The position numbers and the translations under genes were made by a program. A stretch of 64,000 nt of DNA from a bacterium D16-56. GTDB taxonomy: Bacteria; Bacillota; Clostridia; Lachnospirales; Lachnospiraceae. The notes below the pieces were generated by a model, which searched no databases, was not told where the DNA came from, and saw only the letters and a list, made by a program, of their open reading frames with translations. This document shows, one piece after another, positions 54,221 to 62,884 of the stretch (positions within the stretch are counted from its first letter, which is position 1; the number at the start of each line of letters is the position of its first letter). Location of the stretch: assembly GCA_003611875.1 (NCBI GenBank), contig RAYY01000009.1, forward strand, positions 62,001-126,000, read 5' to 3'.

Positions 54221-55300
54221 TTAGCCTTCCTGGCCTGCTTCTGTCTCAGTATCTGCCTCTGTTTGAGGTTCACTTCCCCCTTCCTCCGTCTGCGGCTCAG
54301 TTCCTCCACCTTCCGCCGGGGCACCTTCCGATTCTACTCCTATATCTCCCTGTGTCTGCGCCGGACTTTCATCCAAAATAATACCTGCGCCGTCTCCTTG
54401 ATCCTCCCCAGAAGCTTCTCCTACAATCGAAACCTCCGGTTCTGTCTCCTTAGCGCCGTCCCATACCGGAGAGCCGTCCCGCAGCACACCATAGACCTGA
54501 TTCAGATTTTCATCAGACTGGAGAGCCTCTCTCAGTCTTCTGTTCACATCTGACGCCAGCTTTCTCACCTCGTCCGAATGATTGGCCTCATCGATAAACT
54601 GCAGAGCCTGAGCTGAAAAATCGCGATTATTTACAATAACATAATTCTCATCACTGTTCTTTTTCACATAACACCACATGACCATAGGCGCTCTGGTCTT
54701 CGATGTATAAAAGTTAATATCCGCCACAGCATACACCAGCCAGGAATCCGGTTCTGTACTTTCCATCACATAAGTTGCAACATTTTCAAAATCCTGCACA
54801 TATTTGGCATTGCTCCGCATCCGCGCACCCTGCGCCTCCAGCTCCTGAGCAGAAACACCCTCAATCCCATAAAGACGGTTCATCTCCTGCGCATCTGCCC
54901 AAACCCTTGCCTTGAAATAATTCCGCATTAATTCTAATATTTCCGGCACGCCATCCCTTTGAAAGCGCTCAGTGGCAAACGCATCTAAACTCTCCGGCTC
55001 CGTTTCCCCCTCTGTCTCTGCAGGCAAAGTCTCATCCGGCTCATCCCCCGGCTCCTCCGGCAGCCGCTCCTGCTCCAGATCAAGTAAAATCGCTGCCGTA
55101 ACCCCTGTCTCCAGCTCCCCTACCGTAGGCGATAAAGATCCCGTCGTCTCATCCGATATTTGTTCCCTTTCCGGCTGATCCGCAATCCGTATTACCACAA
55201 TTAATATAATAACAATCAGAGGAATTGCCATTATCTGCAAAAAAGTTCTCTGATCCTGATTCAGCTTTAATCCTTGTCGTCCTCCCGATTTCTTCTTCAT
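54221..55300 (-). CDS. Membrane-anchored protein with acidic Pro/Glu/Gly-rich linker and tail
   Basis: 359 residues from ATG 55300 (GGAGGG seven bases upstream). Basic cytoplasmic start (KKKSGGRQGLKLNQDQ), one membrane helix (about 22-43), a Glu-rich linker, a folded external domain (about 110-270, with YFKARVWADAQEMNRLYG and VYAVADINFYTSKTRAP), and a low-complexity acidic tail rich in Glu, Gly and Thr. A single-pass exported protein; the external domain recalls NTF2-like folds, not proven. No family name given. Confidence 0.75.
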   Translation of the reverse strand: MKKKSGGRQGLKLNQDQRTFLQIMAIPLIVIILIVVIRIADQPEREQISDETTGSLSPTVGELETGVTAAILLDLEQERLPEEPGDEPDETLPAETEGETEPESLDAFATERFQRDGVPEILELMRNYFKARVWADAQEMNRLYGIEGVSAQELEAQGARMRSNAKYVQDFENVATYVMESTEPDSWLVYAVADINFYTSKTRAPMVMWCYVKKNSDENYVIVNNRDFSAQALQFIDEANHSDEVRKLASDVNRRLREALQSDENLNQVYGVLRDGSPVWDGAKETEPEVSIVGEASGEDQGDGAGIILDESPAQTQGDIGVESEGAPAEGGGTEPQTEEGGSEPQTEADTETEAGQEG

Positions 55301-55315
55301 CCAAACGCCCTCCAA

Positions 55316-55690
55316 AAGCTTTCCCGTTCTGCAGCCATTATACTGCGCCGCGTACCTTTACCTTGCGTTCCTCCTGCCAGTACAGCGTATCCGACAATTG
55401 CTTTCCAATAGCCGTGCCTTCCACTTTATGAGACACCATAGGCGCCCCTTGCATAGATTTGGGCCAAATGAAAGAAGCACAGCGGGCTACGATGGCTGAA
55501 ATTGACCCAAATATACCACGATGCGGAACGCGCACACCAAAGGCATTCCTTGTTGAGATGGCAAAAATGAATTTTCAGACACGCTCTAGTTCGCAGAGTA
55601 TAATCTTAACTGCTACCTATCATAGCAAAATAACCATAGAAAATCAAGAAATCCTCTTGCAATTCTGAAAAAATCGTGTATAATAAAAGA
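55316..55690. other. Intergenic region between the membrane protein and tRNA-Arg
   Basis: Short ORFs exist on both strands (for example minus 55338-55535, ending QLSDTLYWQEERKVKVRG, which looks protein-like), but no RBS, start or family is recognisable. Possibly a gene remnant. Confidence 0.4.
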
Positions 55691-55693
55691 GAT

Positions 55694-55765
55694 GCGTCTG
55701 TAGCTCAGTGGATAGAGCAATGGCCTCCGGAGCCATGTGCGGAGGTTCGATTCCTCTCAGACGCA
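55694..55765 (+). tRNA. tRNA-Arg (anticodon CCG)
   Basis: Cloverleaf with acceptor GCGTCTG/CAGACGC, D-arm GCTC/GAGC, anticodon stem ATGGC/GCCAT with loop CTCCGGA, and T-arm GGAGGTTCGATTCC. CCA not encoded. Reads codon CGG. One of few plus-strand genes. Confidence 0.92.
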
Positions 55766-55986
55766 TTTCTGTCATTGTAAGGAACCTTTTTGATAAACAC
55801 TAAGTTTTCCTTATTCTGTCATATCTTCATTTTAGAATCTATCGAACCTGAACCCTCCACTTACATAGCAAAATAGGTTTCCCTTTCAACAAACAATCTA
55901 CAATAATCTGCTTTTCCGTTTTTTGACACTACAATACCGTTATTCCATCCTCTCCCGCAAATACCTAACTGCACTTTGCAATTCAA

Positions 55987-56015
55987 TAGACTTCACATTC
56001 TAATTGTGATATACT
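55987..56015 (+). promoter_or_regulatory. Predicted promoter of the heptad-repeat gene
   Basis: TAGACT and TATACT with a 17-base spacer, 53 bases before the start at 56069. The 220 bases before it (55767-55986) show no other feature. Confidence 0.4.
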
Positions 56016-56068
56016 GTAAATAATTCAAAAGCAAATTCATAGTTTTTTAATAGCAAAGAGGTGATAGA

Positions 56069-56454
56069 ATGGCATTTTCTAAAGAAGATTTACAGTCCAT
56101 TTCAGGTCTGATTCAACCACTCAGAGATGATATTAATGATATGAAAGATGACATTAGTGGTATGAAAAATGACATTAATGGTATAAAAATGATATTAATA
56201 GCATGAAAAATGATATTAATTTCATAAACAACAATATAGACATATTAAACAAAAAAGTAACCAGCATTGAAATCCACTTTGAAAATGTAACAGATAAAAA
56301 TATTCAGACAATAGCAGAAGGGCATCTTGATCTAAGCCGCAAACTCGACGATGCACTCAAAGTCGAGAATGAAAAAGAGCTTCTTGTCGTTCGTGTCCGA
56401 ATCATCGAAGATGAATTAAGAAAGATGAAAGAACAGCCCAACCAAATAGCATAA
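56069..56454 (+). pseudogene. Heptad-repeat coiled-coil protein, single-base frameshift
   Basis: ATG 56069 follows AGAGGTGAT. The product starts MAFSKEDLQSISGLIQPL and enters 21-bp repeats coding MKNDIN-type heptads. In the third repeat an A run has five instead of six bases, giving a stop; the next frame continues with MKNDINFINNNIDIL to AEGHLDLSRKLDDALKVENE and ends at 56454. The whole protein would be a 128-residue coiled coil of a kind common in Lachnospiraceae, role unknown. Mutation, slippage or sequencing error. Confidence 0.7.
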
Positions 56455-56480
56455 ACCTCCCTAAGTATTTCACAGAAAAT

Positions 56481-56518
56481 GTGAAGCCTATTGAATTATC
56501 AAAGGCTTCACTCTTTTT
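56481..56518 (+). terminator. Terminator after the heptad-repeat gene
   Basis: GTGAAGCC (56481-56488) and GGCTTCAC (56504-56511) form a perfect 8-bp stem followed by TCTTTTT. Confidence 0.85.
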
Positions 56519-56519
56519 A

Positions 56520-56713
56520 AGTAAACCTGTATGCGCCCGGCGGCGGACGCGCCACCAATCATGAAAGCTTGGCGGGCGCATTTGGCATCCCTGATTTTAA
56601 ATCGCCTCCGGCGGATGCACACAAAATGCCAAAAGCGGGCATTTTGGCTCGTTATACGGTCAGCGCAGCCAGTGCGCAGACCTCCAGCAGGGATTCGAGA
56701 CTTTCACAGTAAG
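56520..56713 (+). repeat. Dispersed palindromic repeat, copy D (with about 80-bp insert)
   Basis: Starts GTAAACCTGTATGCGCCCG, pairs ATGCGCCCG with CGGGCGCAT, then TTTGGCATCCCTGATTTTAA. The second hairpin is split after CCTCCGGCG by about 80 bases that contain another hairpin (AAAATGCC 56623-56630 with GGCATTTT 56638-56645); the element then ends GACTTTCACAGTAA. Confidence 0.8.
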
Positions 56714-56757
56714 TTATAACACATAAATACCATGCAAATCATCTCATCCCTCATACT

Positions 56758-57891
56758 CTATAGCGCCTTTCCCAACTCCCTCACCACATTCTCAATTTCT
56801 TCTACCTCCAAATAAGGATGAATCGGAAGACAAAGCACCCTGTTACAAAGCTCCTCTGTCACCGGACAATCTGCATCCGCAGATCCTGTACCTTCAAATG
56901 CCCCCTGCCTGTGCATGGGTTTTCTGTAATAAACCATAGTGGGAATACCTGCTGCTTTCATTCTTCGCTGTATGGCATCCCGGTCTGCACCGACAGGAAG
57001 CTGCACCGTATACTGTGCCCATGAGCTGTAAAAGCCATCCGGCGTCACCGGAAGCACCACCCCCTCTATCTTCCTTAAAAGATCTGTATACCGATCTGCC
57101 GCCCGATTCACAGCCTTCAGTTCATACTCCTTAAAAGCCTTAAACTTGGGCATTAAAATCGCTGCCTGCATGGTATCAAGCCTGCTGTTCATCCCCAGTC
57201 GTACATTATCATACTTATCATCTGCATTCTTTCCATGGACCGCTATGGATCGGCACAGCGCGGCAATCGCATCATCATCGGTAAAAATAGCCCCTCCATC
57301 TCCATAACATCCTAAAGGCTTTGCCGGAAAAAAGGATGTGGTGGAACTATCTCCAAAACTGCAGCACTTCCGTTCCCCCATCCTTCCCCCAAATCCCTGG
57401 GCGCCATCCTCTATCAGCAGCAGCCCGGACCTGTCACATACAGACCGAATGGCATCATAATCTGCAGGCAGGCCAAACAAATCCACAGCTATAACCGCCC
57501 GGGGCTTTAGCCTTCCCTCTGTCTCCACACGCTCTATGGCTTTCTCCAAAGACAACACATCCATATTATAGGTATCACGCCGCACATCCACAAAAACAGG
57601 AACCGCCCCAATTCCTGCCGGACATTCCCCAGAGGAAAAAAACGTAAAATCCGGCACAAAGACTGCATCCCCCTTTCCTACCCCATAAGCCATTAGAGCA
57701 ATGGTGATGGCATCTGTACCATTTCCGCAGGAAATGCAATGTCTTGTTCCTACATATTCGGCAAGCATCTGCTCCAAAGCTGTTACCGCTTCCCCAGATA
57801 TAAAATGAGCAGAGGATATAACCTCTGCGATTTTTTCATCAATAGATATATGAAGTTTTTTGTATTGACGATTTAGATCTCTAAATTCCAT
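56758..57891 (-). CDS. DegT/DnrJ/EryC1/StrS aminotransferase
   Basis: 377 residues, PLP-dependent sugar aminotransferase. Seen: FRDLNRQYKKL, CGNGTDAITIAL, VDLFGLPADYDAI, EDGAQGFGG, and the PLP-lysine in TTSFFPAKPLGCYGDGGA; then NSRLDTMQAAIL. Close by pattern to enzymes that transaminate a 3-keto or 4-keto UDP-sugar for surface glycans. 180 bases separate it from the SDR gene; it may share that transcript or have its own promoter. Confidence 0.88.
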   Translation of the reverse strand: MEFRDLNRQYKKLHISIDEKIAEVISSAHFISGEAVTALEQMLAEYVGTRHCISCGNGTDAITIALMAYGVGKGDAVFVPDFTFFSSGECPAGIGAVPVFVDVRRDTYNMDVLSLEKAIERVETEGRLKPRAVIAVDLFGLPADYDAIRSVCDRSGLLLIEDGAQGFGGRMGERKCCSFGDSSTTSFFPAKPLGCYGDGGAIFTDDDAIAALCRSIAVHGKNADDKYDNVRLGMNSRLDTMQAAILMPKFKAFKEYELKAVNRAADRYTDLLRKIEGVVLPVTPDGFYSSWAQYTVQLPVGADRDAIQRRMKAAGIPTMVYYRKPMHRQGAFEGTGSADADCPVTEELCNRVLCLPIHPYLEVEEIENVVRELGKAL

Positions 57892-58073
57892 GATTTCCTT
57901 ATCCCCTTTTATAAATCTTCTTTTATAATGTAACGACTTACTGTATTGATTTTATGAACTCTCTGCTGCAATACGCAGAGGTCTCCCAAAGATCTAACGA
58001 AAAAACTGCCAGCTTTTCCGTACATCCCAATATTTTCCTCAATGAATATTGCTTTCTTAAAAATCATCCTGTC

Positions 58074-58820
58074 CTATCGTGTCCCTCCCGTAACCCCAAT
58101 ATTCTGTCCCGTTACAGCCTGTGTCCCATCTGAAAGAAGATATTGAAACAAACCTATCACATCATCCACCCTAATATTCCTCCCCAAAGGATTATTTTCT
58201 GCATTTTGCCGGATTATGATTTCCTGAATTTCAGATAAAAATTTCGTCTCCATCATGTCAGGGGAAACTGCATTTACAGTAATCCCCTTGTCCGCATATT
58301 CTGCTGCCAGGCTTCGCATCAATCCATATAAAGCATATTTGATTGCTATATATGGACTCTGAAATTTAGGCGGAACATTTCCCAAAATATAAGATGTAAG
58401 CATAAAAACAATCTTACCATATCTTTTTTTCTGCATTTTTGGAATCAAACTTTCTAAAATAAGTACAATCGAACGCAGAGAGGTGTCTATTCCTCTTTGG
58501 TAATGCTCCCACTGACATTTATGAAACTGCAAATTAAAAGCTTTCTGTGAGGCCAAATGGACAATATGATCCGGATAAATTCCCGAATCCATAATTTCTG
58601 TTATCATCTTTCTAACACTGTTTTCATCAGAAAAATCTGCTCGAACCGGAATGATCTTTTCCCCGTATTGCCGCTTCCATTCCTCTGCAATATCCTCCGA
58701 ACGGTTAAAATGGCTCCACACATACTGATAATTGTCTATAACAGCCTCCAATAGTCCACAGCCAACCTCTGATGAAGCGCCTGTCAGTAATAAAACCTTA
58801 TCCTTTTTTATCCAACACAC
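58074..58820 (-). CDS. SDR-family oxidoreductase (ketoacyl reductase-like)
   Basis: 248 residues. Nucleotide-binding TGASSEVGCGLLE; active-site Tyr-Lys in SPYIAIKYALYG; end VTGQNIGVTGG. The likely start is GTG 58820, since the frame is closed by TAG just before it. The poly-G tract of the upstream MaoC gene lies nine bases upstream, so its length could also affect initiation or coupling. With the MaoC protein it could reduce and dehydrate an acyl chain; substrate unknown. Confidence 0.82.
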   Translation of the reverse strand: MCWIKKDKVLLLTGASSEVGCGLLEAVIDNYQYVWSHFNRSEDIAEEWKRQYGEKIIPVRADFSDENSVRKMITEIMDSGIYPDHIVHLASQKAFNLQFHKCQWEHYQRGIDTSLRSIVLILESLIPKMQKKRYGKIVFMLTSYILGNVPPKFQSPYIAIKYALYGLMRSLAAEYADKGITVNAVSPDMMETKFLSEIQEIIIRQNAENNPLGRNIRVDDVIGLFQYLLSDGTQAVTGQNIGVTGGTR

Positions 58821-59224
58821 CTACTTTTACCCCCCCCCCGCACCACTTTTTCCTTTTTTTGATTCGTTATATCAACTTTCAGTACAATCTGCCGTACTGT
58901 ATCATTTATCTCATGAACCACACCATGTACCCGCAGCACATCCCCAATATATACCGGTCTTACGAATTTTATTTCTACGCTTTGAATAAGGCTCCTCTCC
59001 CCCGGTAGATAAACACCTGCCAATGTAGAAAGAAACGATGCTGTCAGCATGCCATATGCAATCCGCTTTGGATATCCATGAGCTTCTGCAAATTTTTCGT
59101 CCGTATGAAGCGGGTTGCAGTCACCTGTGATATCTTTAAAACGCTCCATCATATCATCCGTTATCCTCACACAATATTCCTGCTCCATCCCAACCTGTAT
59201 GTCTTCATATCTAAAATAATTCAT
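58808..59224 (-). CDS. MaoC-like dehydratase, C-terminus set by a G10 tract
   Basis: 138 residues as read, hot-dog fold. Hydratase motif ITGDCNPLHTDEKFAEAHGY with Asp and His; AYGMLTASFLSTL and YLPGERSLIQS. Start 59224 follows GGGGAGG. The last residues after KKEKVVRGG are set by ten G's; with nine the end would be KVGVLDKKG, which looks like a normal MaoC terminus (141 residues). Likely acts on a hydroxyacyl or enoyl group on CoA or carrier protein. Confidence 0.8.
   Translation of the reverse strand: MNYFRYEDIQVGMEQEYCVRITDDMMERFKDITGDCNPLHTDEKFAEAHGYPKRIAYGMLTASFLSTLAGVYLPGERSLIQSVEIKFVRPVYIGDVLRVHGVVHEINDTVRQIVLKVDITNQKKEKVVRGGGKSRCVG
58830..58839. repeat. Poly-G tract (10) in the MaoC gene
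   Basis: Ten C on the plus strand, ten G in the message. One of the two longest G/C runs noticed in the window. Confidence 0.9.
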
Positions 59225-59247
59225 CACAGCCTCCCCTGCCAAGCCTT

Positions 59248-60772
59248 TCAAAAATTCTGATAGATAAATCCACTGACATCATATCCGGGTCCATAAAATC
59301 CAAAAACAATGATGGAAAATATCAGCATATAATAAATGCTCCATCGAAAGACAAGATTTTGCTTTGCAAGCATTTCTCTGACTCCGCTGCCTTGTGTCCT
59401 AAGCTTCTGCTGCTGTACTGACACCAGAAATAAAATTCCAAGAGCCACCCCCCCCTATTATGAAATCTGGAGTATCTAATCCCAGCTTCAAAAGAGAGCC
59501 ATCTGTAAAAATCCAAATATTAGGATAGAAAGAAGCCTTGAATATTTTTAACGCTGTCCGAAAACTTTCAGCACGAAAGAATACAAATCCTGTGCAAACC
59601 AAAAAACCTGTACGCAGACTTTGAAACAAATGATAGCTAAAACATTCTGTATTCACATGTATCCAGGCAATCATTTTTTGAAACAAAGGATCCAAAATCT
59701 GACCGCCTGCAATATAAAAACAATGAAGCAAACCAGACCCCACAATATACTTCCAGGAACCGCCATGCCATAATCCAACTGTAAACCACAAAATGACCAT
59801 TCCTAAATAAGTAGGAACCTTCTTTCCTCTCTTTTTTCCCAATCGCCCCTTTGACCATTCTCCAATCCTTACAAAAAGATCCGACTTCAAGACCGGATAA
59901 AACACATAATCCCTCATCCAGCTTCCCAGGGTAATATGCCACCGCCTCCAAAACTCGGAAAGTGACCGAGAAAAAAACGGAGTATTAAAATTTTCCGAAA
60001 TCCGGATCCCTAAAATTTCCGAAGCTCCTGCCGCAAGATCGATTGCTCCTGAAAAATCCGCATAAAGCTGGCAGGCAAAACATATTGTGGCAAATATAAC
60101 ATAGCAGCCCTGATACGTGTGATAATCCCCATAAATCGTATCCACCACTACCGCCATCCGCTCCGCAATCACCAGCTTTTTAAATAACCCCCACCCCATT
60201 CGCTGCAGGCCAAATACCACCCTTTTATAGTCAAAATTCTTTTCTTCATATAGAGAATCCGCCATTTCTCCATACCGATTAATGGGACCGGTAAGCAACT
60301 GAGGAAAATAACAGGAAAAGGCCGCATAACGAATCAAATTCCTTTGAGCCTGACAGGTTCCCCGGGCAACATCAATCAGATATCCCAGCACCTGCAATGT
60401 ATAAAAGGAAATTCCTAAAGGAACTATAAATGAAAACTCCTGCAAAAAAATCTCTTTGTCCATTAACTCACCAGCAAACCGACCTGTATACACAAAAAAA
60501 TTCAGGTACTTGCAAACAGCTAAGGCCCCTGCATTGATCAGCAATACACCATAAAACCACCATGTTTTCTGCCTTTTCGAAACAGCATCCTCCATCCTTA
60601 CTGCTCCATACCAAGTAGAGGCAGTAGCTGCCAAAAGGGAGAAAAACATTGGCGCTCCCCCTGTCAGACCGCAAAAAGCCAGACTTCCTGCTGCCAGAAG
60701 ATGTATCTGAAAACGTTTCGGAATAAGATAATAGCCCACTAAAAAGCACACAAAAAGCAGCAGAAAACTCAT
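59248..60772 (-). CDS. MBOAT O-acyltransferase (DltB-like), out of frame at a G8 tract
   Basis: Polytopic membrane acyltransferase. Seen: FIVPLGISFYTLQVLGYLID, NFNTPFFSRSLSEFWRRWHITL and the catalytic region with His336 (LWHGGSW) and His350 (GSGLLHCFYI). As read the frame stops at 59399 (457 residues) after GGGGSWNF. With seven instead of eight G's it would go on as FIIGGVALGILFLVSVQQQ to FGFYGPGYDVSGFIYQNF (507 residues, stop 59248), a normal MBOAT end. It starts in the stop of the carrier gene (4-base overlap). By family it passes an acyl group from a carrier across the membrane. Confidence 0.88.
59448..59455. repeat. Poly-G tract (8) in the MBOAT gene
   Basis: Eight C on the plus strand (eight G in the message) at the point where the MBOAT frame is lost. 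Confidence 0.9.
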
Positions 60773-61011
60773 TTCACCCGTTCCTCGATGATGTCCGCCA
60801 TTTCTCCCACATTTTTCATTCCCGTAACCTCACCCATCGTAAACTTAATTCCAAAACATTTCTCAACTGCTACAACCAGATTAATATGTTCTAAGCTGTC
60901 CCAATCTTCAATATCCTCAGCCGTTGTCGTATCCTTTAAGACAATGCCGCTGTCATCAAATATGTCGTGAAATACTTCCTCCAGCCTTTCAAATATCTCT
61001 TTCCTTGTCAT
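60769..61011 (-). CDS. Acyl carrier protein (dedicated, DltC-like)
   Basis: 80 residues, acidic, four-helix carrier protein. The phosphopantetheine attachment serine is Ser39 in EDWDSLEHINLV. It lies between the FkbH-like gene and the MBOAT gene (GGAG ten bases before the ATG; 4-base overlap with MBOAT), so it is a dedicated carrier rather than the fatty-acid AcpP. Confidence 0.92.
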   Translation of the reverse strand: MTRKEIFERLEEVFHDIFDDSGIVLKDTTTAEDIEDWDSLEHINLVVAVEKCFGIKFTMGEVTGMKNVGEMADIIEERVK

Positions 61012-61032
61012 TTCCCTTACACTCCTTTCCTT

Positions 61033-62880
61033 TCACTCAGGACAAACAGGTGATAAAACGATCTGTTTTTCAACTGATTCTTCCTCTATCTGAATCACAT
61101 CATTTTTCTTCTCATACCCTGCAGAAAGATCTAATTTCCAAATGGTATTGCCAAGGTCATCTTCCGAAACCTTTTCAAATCCCTGCAAAGCATAAAATTC
61201 CTTTACCATCTTGTTCTTCTTTGTTGGGTAGTAATAGCCAAAAATCTCATTAACCCCTTTTTCCTGGCACTGTCTCACCAAAGCATCCATCATCGCAAAT
61301 TCCATATTCCTTTTTAAAACCCGGCAGCTCATTAACCACAAGTCAATGTGAAATCGTTTCGGAAAATCAGAATCCAAATGACCAAACACCACAGAAACCA
61401 CCCCATTATCCCCAAACCGATCCTCCAGCTTTCCATAAAGGGTAATGTTTCCCGAATCTTTTGCGATTCCTTCCAGCTCTGCCAGACTGCATCTTCTGGT
61501 GGTAAGGTTGAACTGATTGCTTTTGCCTGTAAGCTGAGAAATCCTGGACATATAAGCCGGGGAAAATGTCCTGATTTCCGCCCTCATTTCCAAAGAGCGG
61601 AGATAATCTTCATAATTCTCAAAACCCGCTTCCTGCTTTTTCCTGGCAGCATTAGCCTGATACATCTGGTTACGTCTTAAATCATCCGAAGAAAAGGCCG
61701 ATACCTCAAAAAAACCAGAACGATCCAAAATTTCAATATACCGCTCTGGCTTTTCCATCTCCGGAACCGCTGCCTCTGGTATCTGTAAGCTGACAATATG
61801 CCGTTCGGCAGGATTATCATCCACGAAAACCAGGCTTTCCACCCCTACATTCAATTCCTCTGCGATCCGGAGCAAATTCTGATCCTTAGAATCCCAGTTT
61901 GCCTTTATTACCAAAAAATCATCGGGTTTTAAAATACTATCCGGACGATTCAGTCCCGCCAGCGCATTTTCTTCTTCATTTTTCGAATCAATCGTCAGCA
62001 TTATCCCAAGATCCTTATGAGCCTTCACATATTGCTGAAATTCACTATACATCTGCCCCACAGAAGTCTCCTGGCCAATCTCAATCCGGTCTGGTCCATC
62101 ATCCCCTACAATACCACCCCACAACGTATTATCCAAATCCAGTACAAAAGCCTTCTTATTTTTACCATAAATCGACTTAATCAAATTTGCCAGATTGTAC
62201 GCCAGCTCCGGAATAGCCGGAACTGCCAAAGCATACTTGTACATATGCCAATAAAACGGATCCGCCCACCTCTGAAGTCCATAACAAGACGCCAGATAAT
62301 GAATGTCCTGAATATAAAAATTCTCATGGCTTTGGGCATATAAATAAAACCGCTCATTCAAACGGTTCACAAAATTTAACCCGCCATGAAAATCCCATAC
62401 ATCCCGATTTCCCAAAAGGCGGTAAAAAGGAGGTTCAAAGTTATTTTGAATAACCGGACAATGGTAAGTCTCTGAAATTTTCTCCCACATTGCCTCAAAC
62501 GGCTGGTAGACCTTTTCAGCAAGCTCTGCCACCTCCTCCTGCGAATTTCTTACCGTGGGAAAATCCATAATATTACGGGTACTGGTATGAATATAAATCA
62601 CATCCGGACAAAACTCTGATAGTTCCACAGAATCAAACATAACATCCTGCCAGTACTGACCATATTCCGACTCATAAAAAATCGGCTCTATACCATGCTT
62701 CAAAAGAAAAAGCTCTAAAATCTCTTTCATATCATGGGTAGTCGAACCGCCGAGAACTGCAATTTTCTTTTTTATATAAGTCATATCCCTGGACTTCAAC
62801 TGCCTTTTGATTGCTTTTCTCTTTTTTAAAATGTATTCTGAATCCAGCGGATACTCCAACAAAACCGCATCCCTTTCCAT
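61033..62880 (-). CDS. FkbH-like HAD-IIIC acyl loading enzyme
   Basis: 615 residues from ATG 62880 (AAAGGAG upstream). Three parts: an N-terminal SGNH-like region (AVLGGSTTHDMKE, about 40-230), the HAD phosphatase domain with D248 and D250 (FVLDLDNTLWGGIVGDDG) and VFVDDNPAERHIV, and a C-terminal GNAT-like domain (RFGDNGVVSVVF, about 510-600). Characterised FkbH proteins take 1,3-bisphosphoglycerate, remove phosphate and load glyceryl onto a carrier protein. It is followed by the carrier gene after 21 bases. Inference: it charges that carrier for the MBOAT. Confidence 0.88.
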   Translation of the reverse strand: MERDAVLLEYPLDSEYILKKRKAIKRQLKSRDMTYIKKKIAVLGGSTTHDMKEILELFLLKHGIEPIFYESEYGQYWQDVMFDSVELSEFCPDVIYIHTSTRNIMDFPTVRNSQEEVAELAEKVYQPFEAMWEKISETYHCPVIQNNFEPPFYRLLGNRDVWDFHGGLNFVNRLNERFYLYAQSHENFYIQDIHYLASCYGLQRWADPFYWHMYKYALAVPAIPELAYNLANLIKSIYGKNKKAFVLDLDNTLWGGIVGDDGPDRIEIGQETSVGQMYSEFQQYVKAHKDLGIMLTIDSKNEEENALAGLNRPDSILKPDDFLVIKANWDSKDQNLLRIAEELNVGVESLVFVDDNPAERHIVSLQIPEAAVPEMEKPERYIEILDRSGFFEVSAFSSDDLRRNQMYQANAARKKQEAGFENYEDYLRSLEMRAEIRTFSPAYMSRISQLTGKSNQFNLTTRRCSLAELEGIAKDSGNITLYGKLEDRFGDNGVVSVVFGHLDSDFPKRFHIDLWLMSCRVLKRNMEFAMMDALVRQCQEKGVNEIFGYYYPTKKNKMVKEFYALQGFEKVSEDDLGNTIWKLDLSAGYEKKNDVIQIEEESVEKQIVLSPVCPE

Positions 62881-62884
62881 CTGT

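Noticed and set aside
58830-59455. Poly-G tracts as certain phase variation
   Set aside because: Not treated as proven: several other single-base frameshifts in the window also fall in homopolymers, so sequencing or assembly error remains possible.
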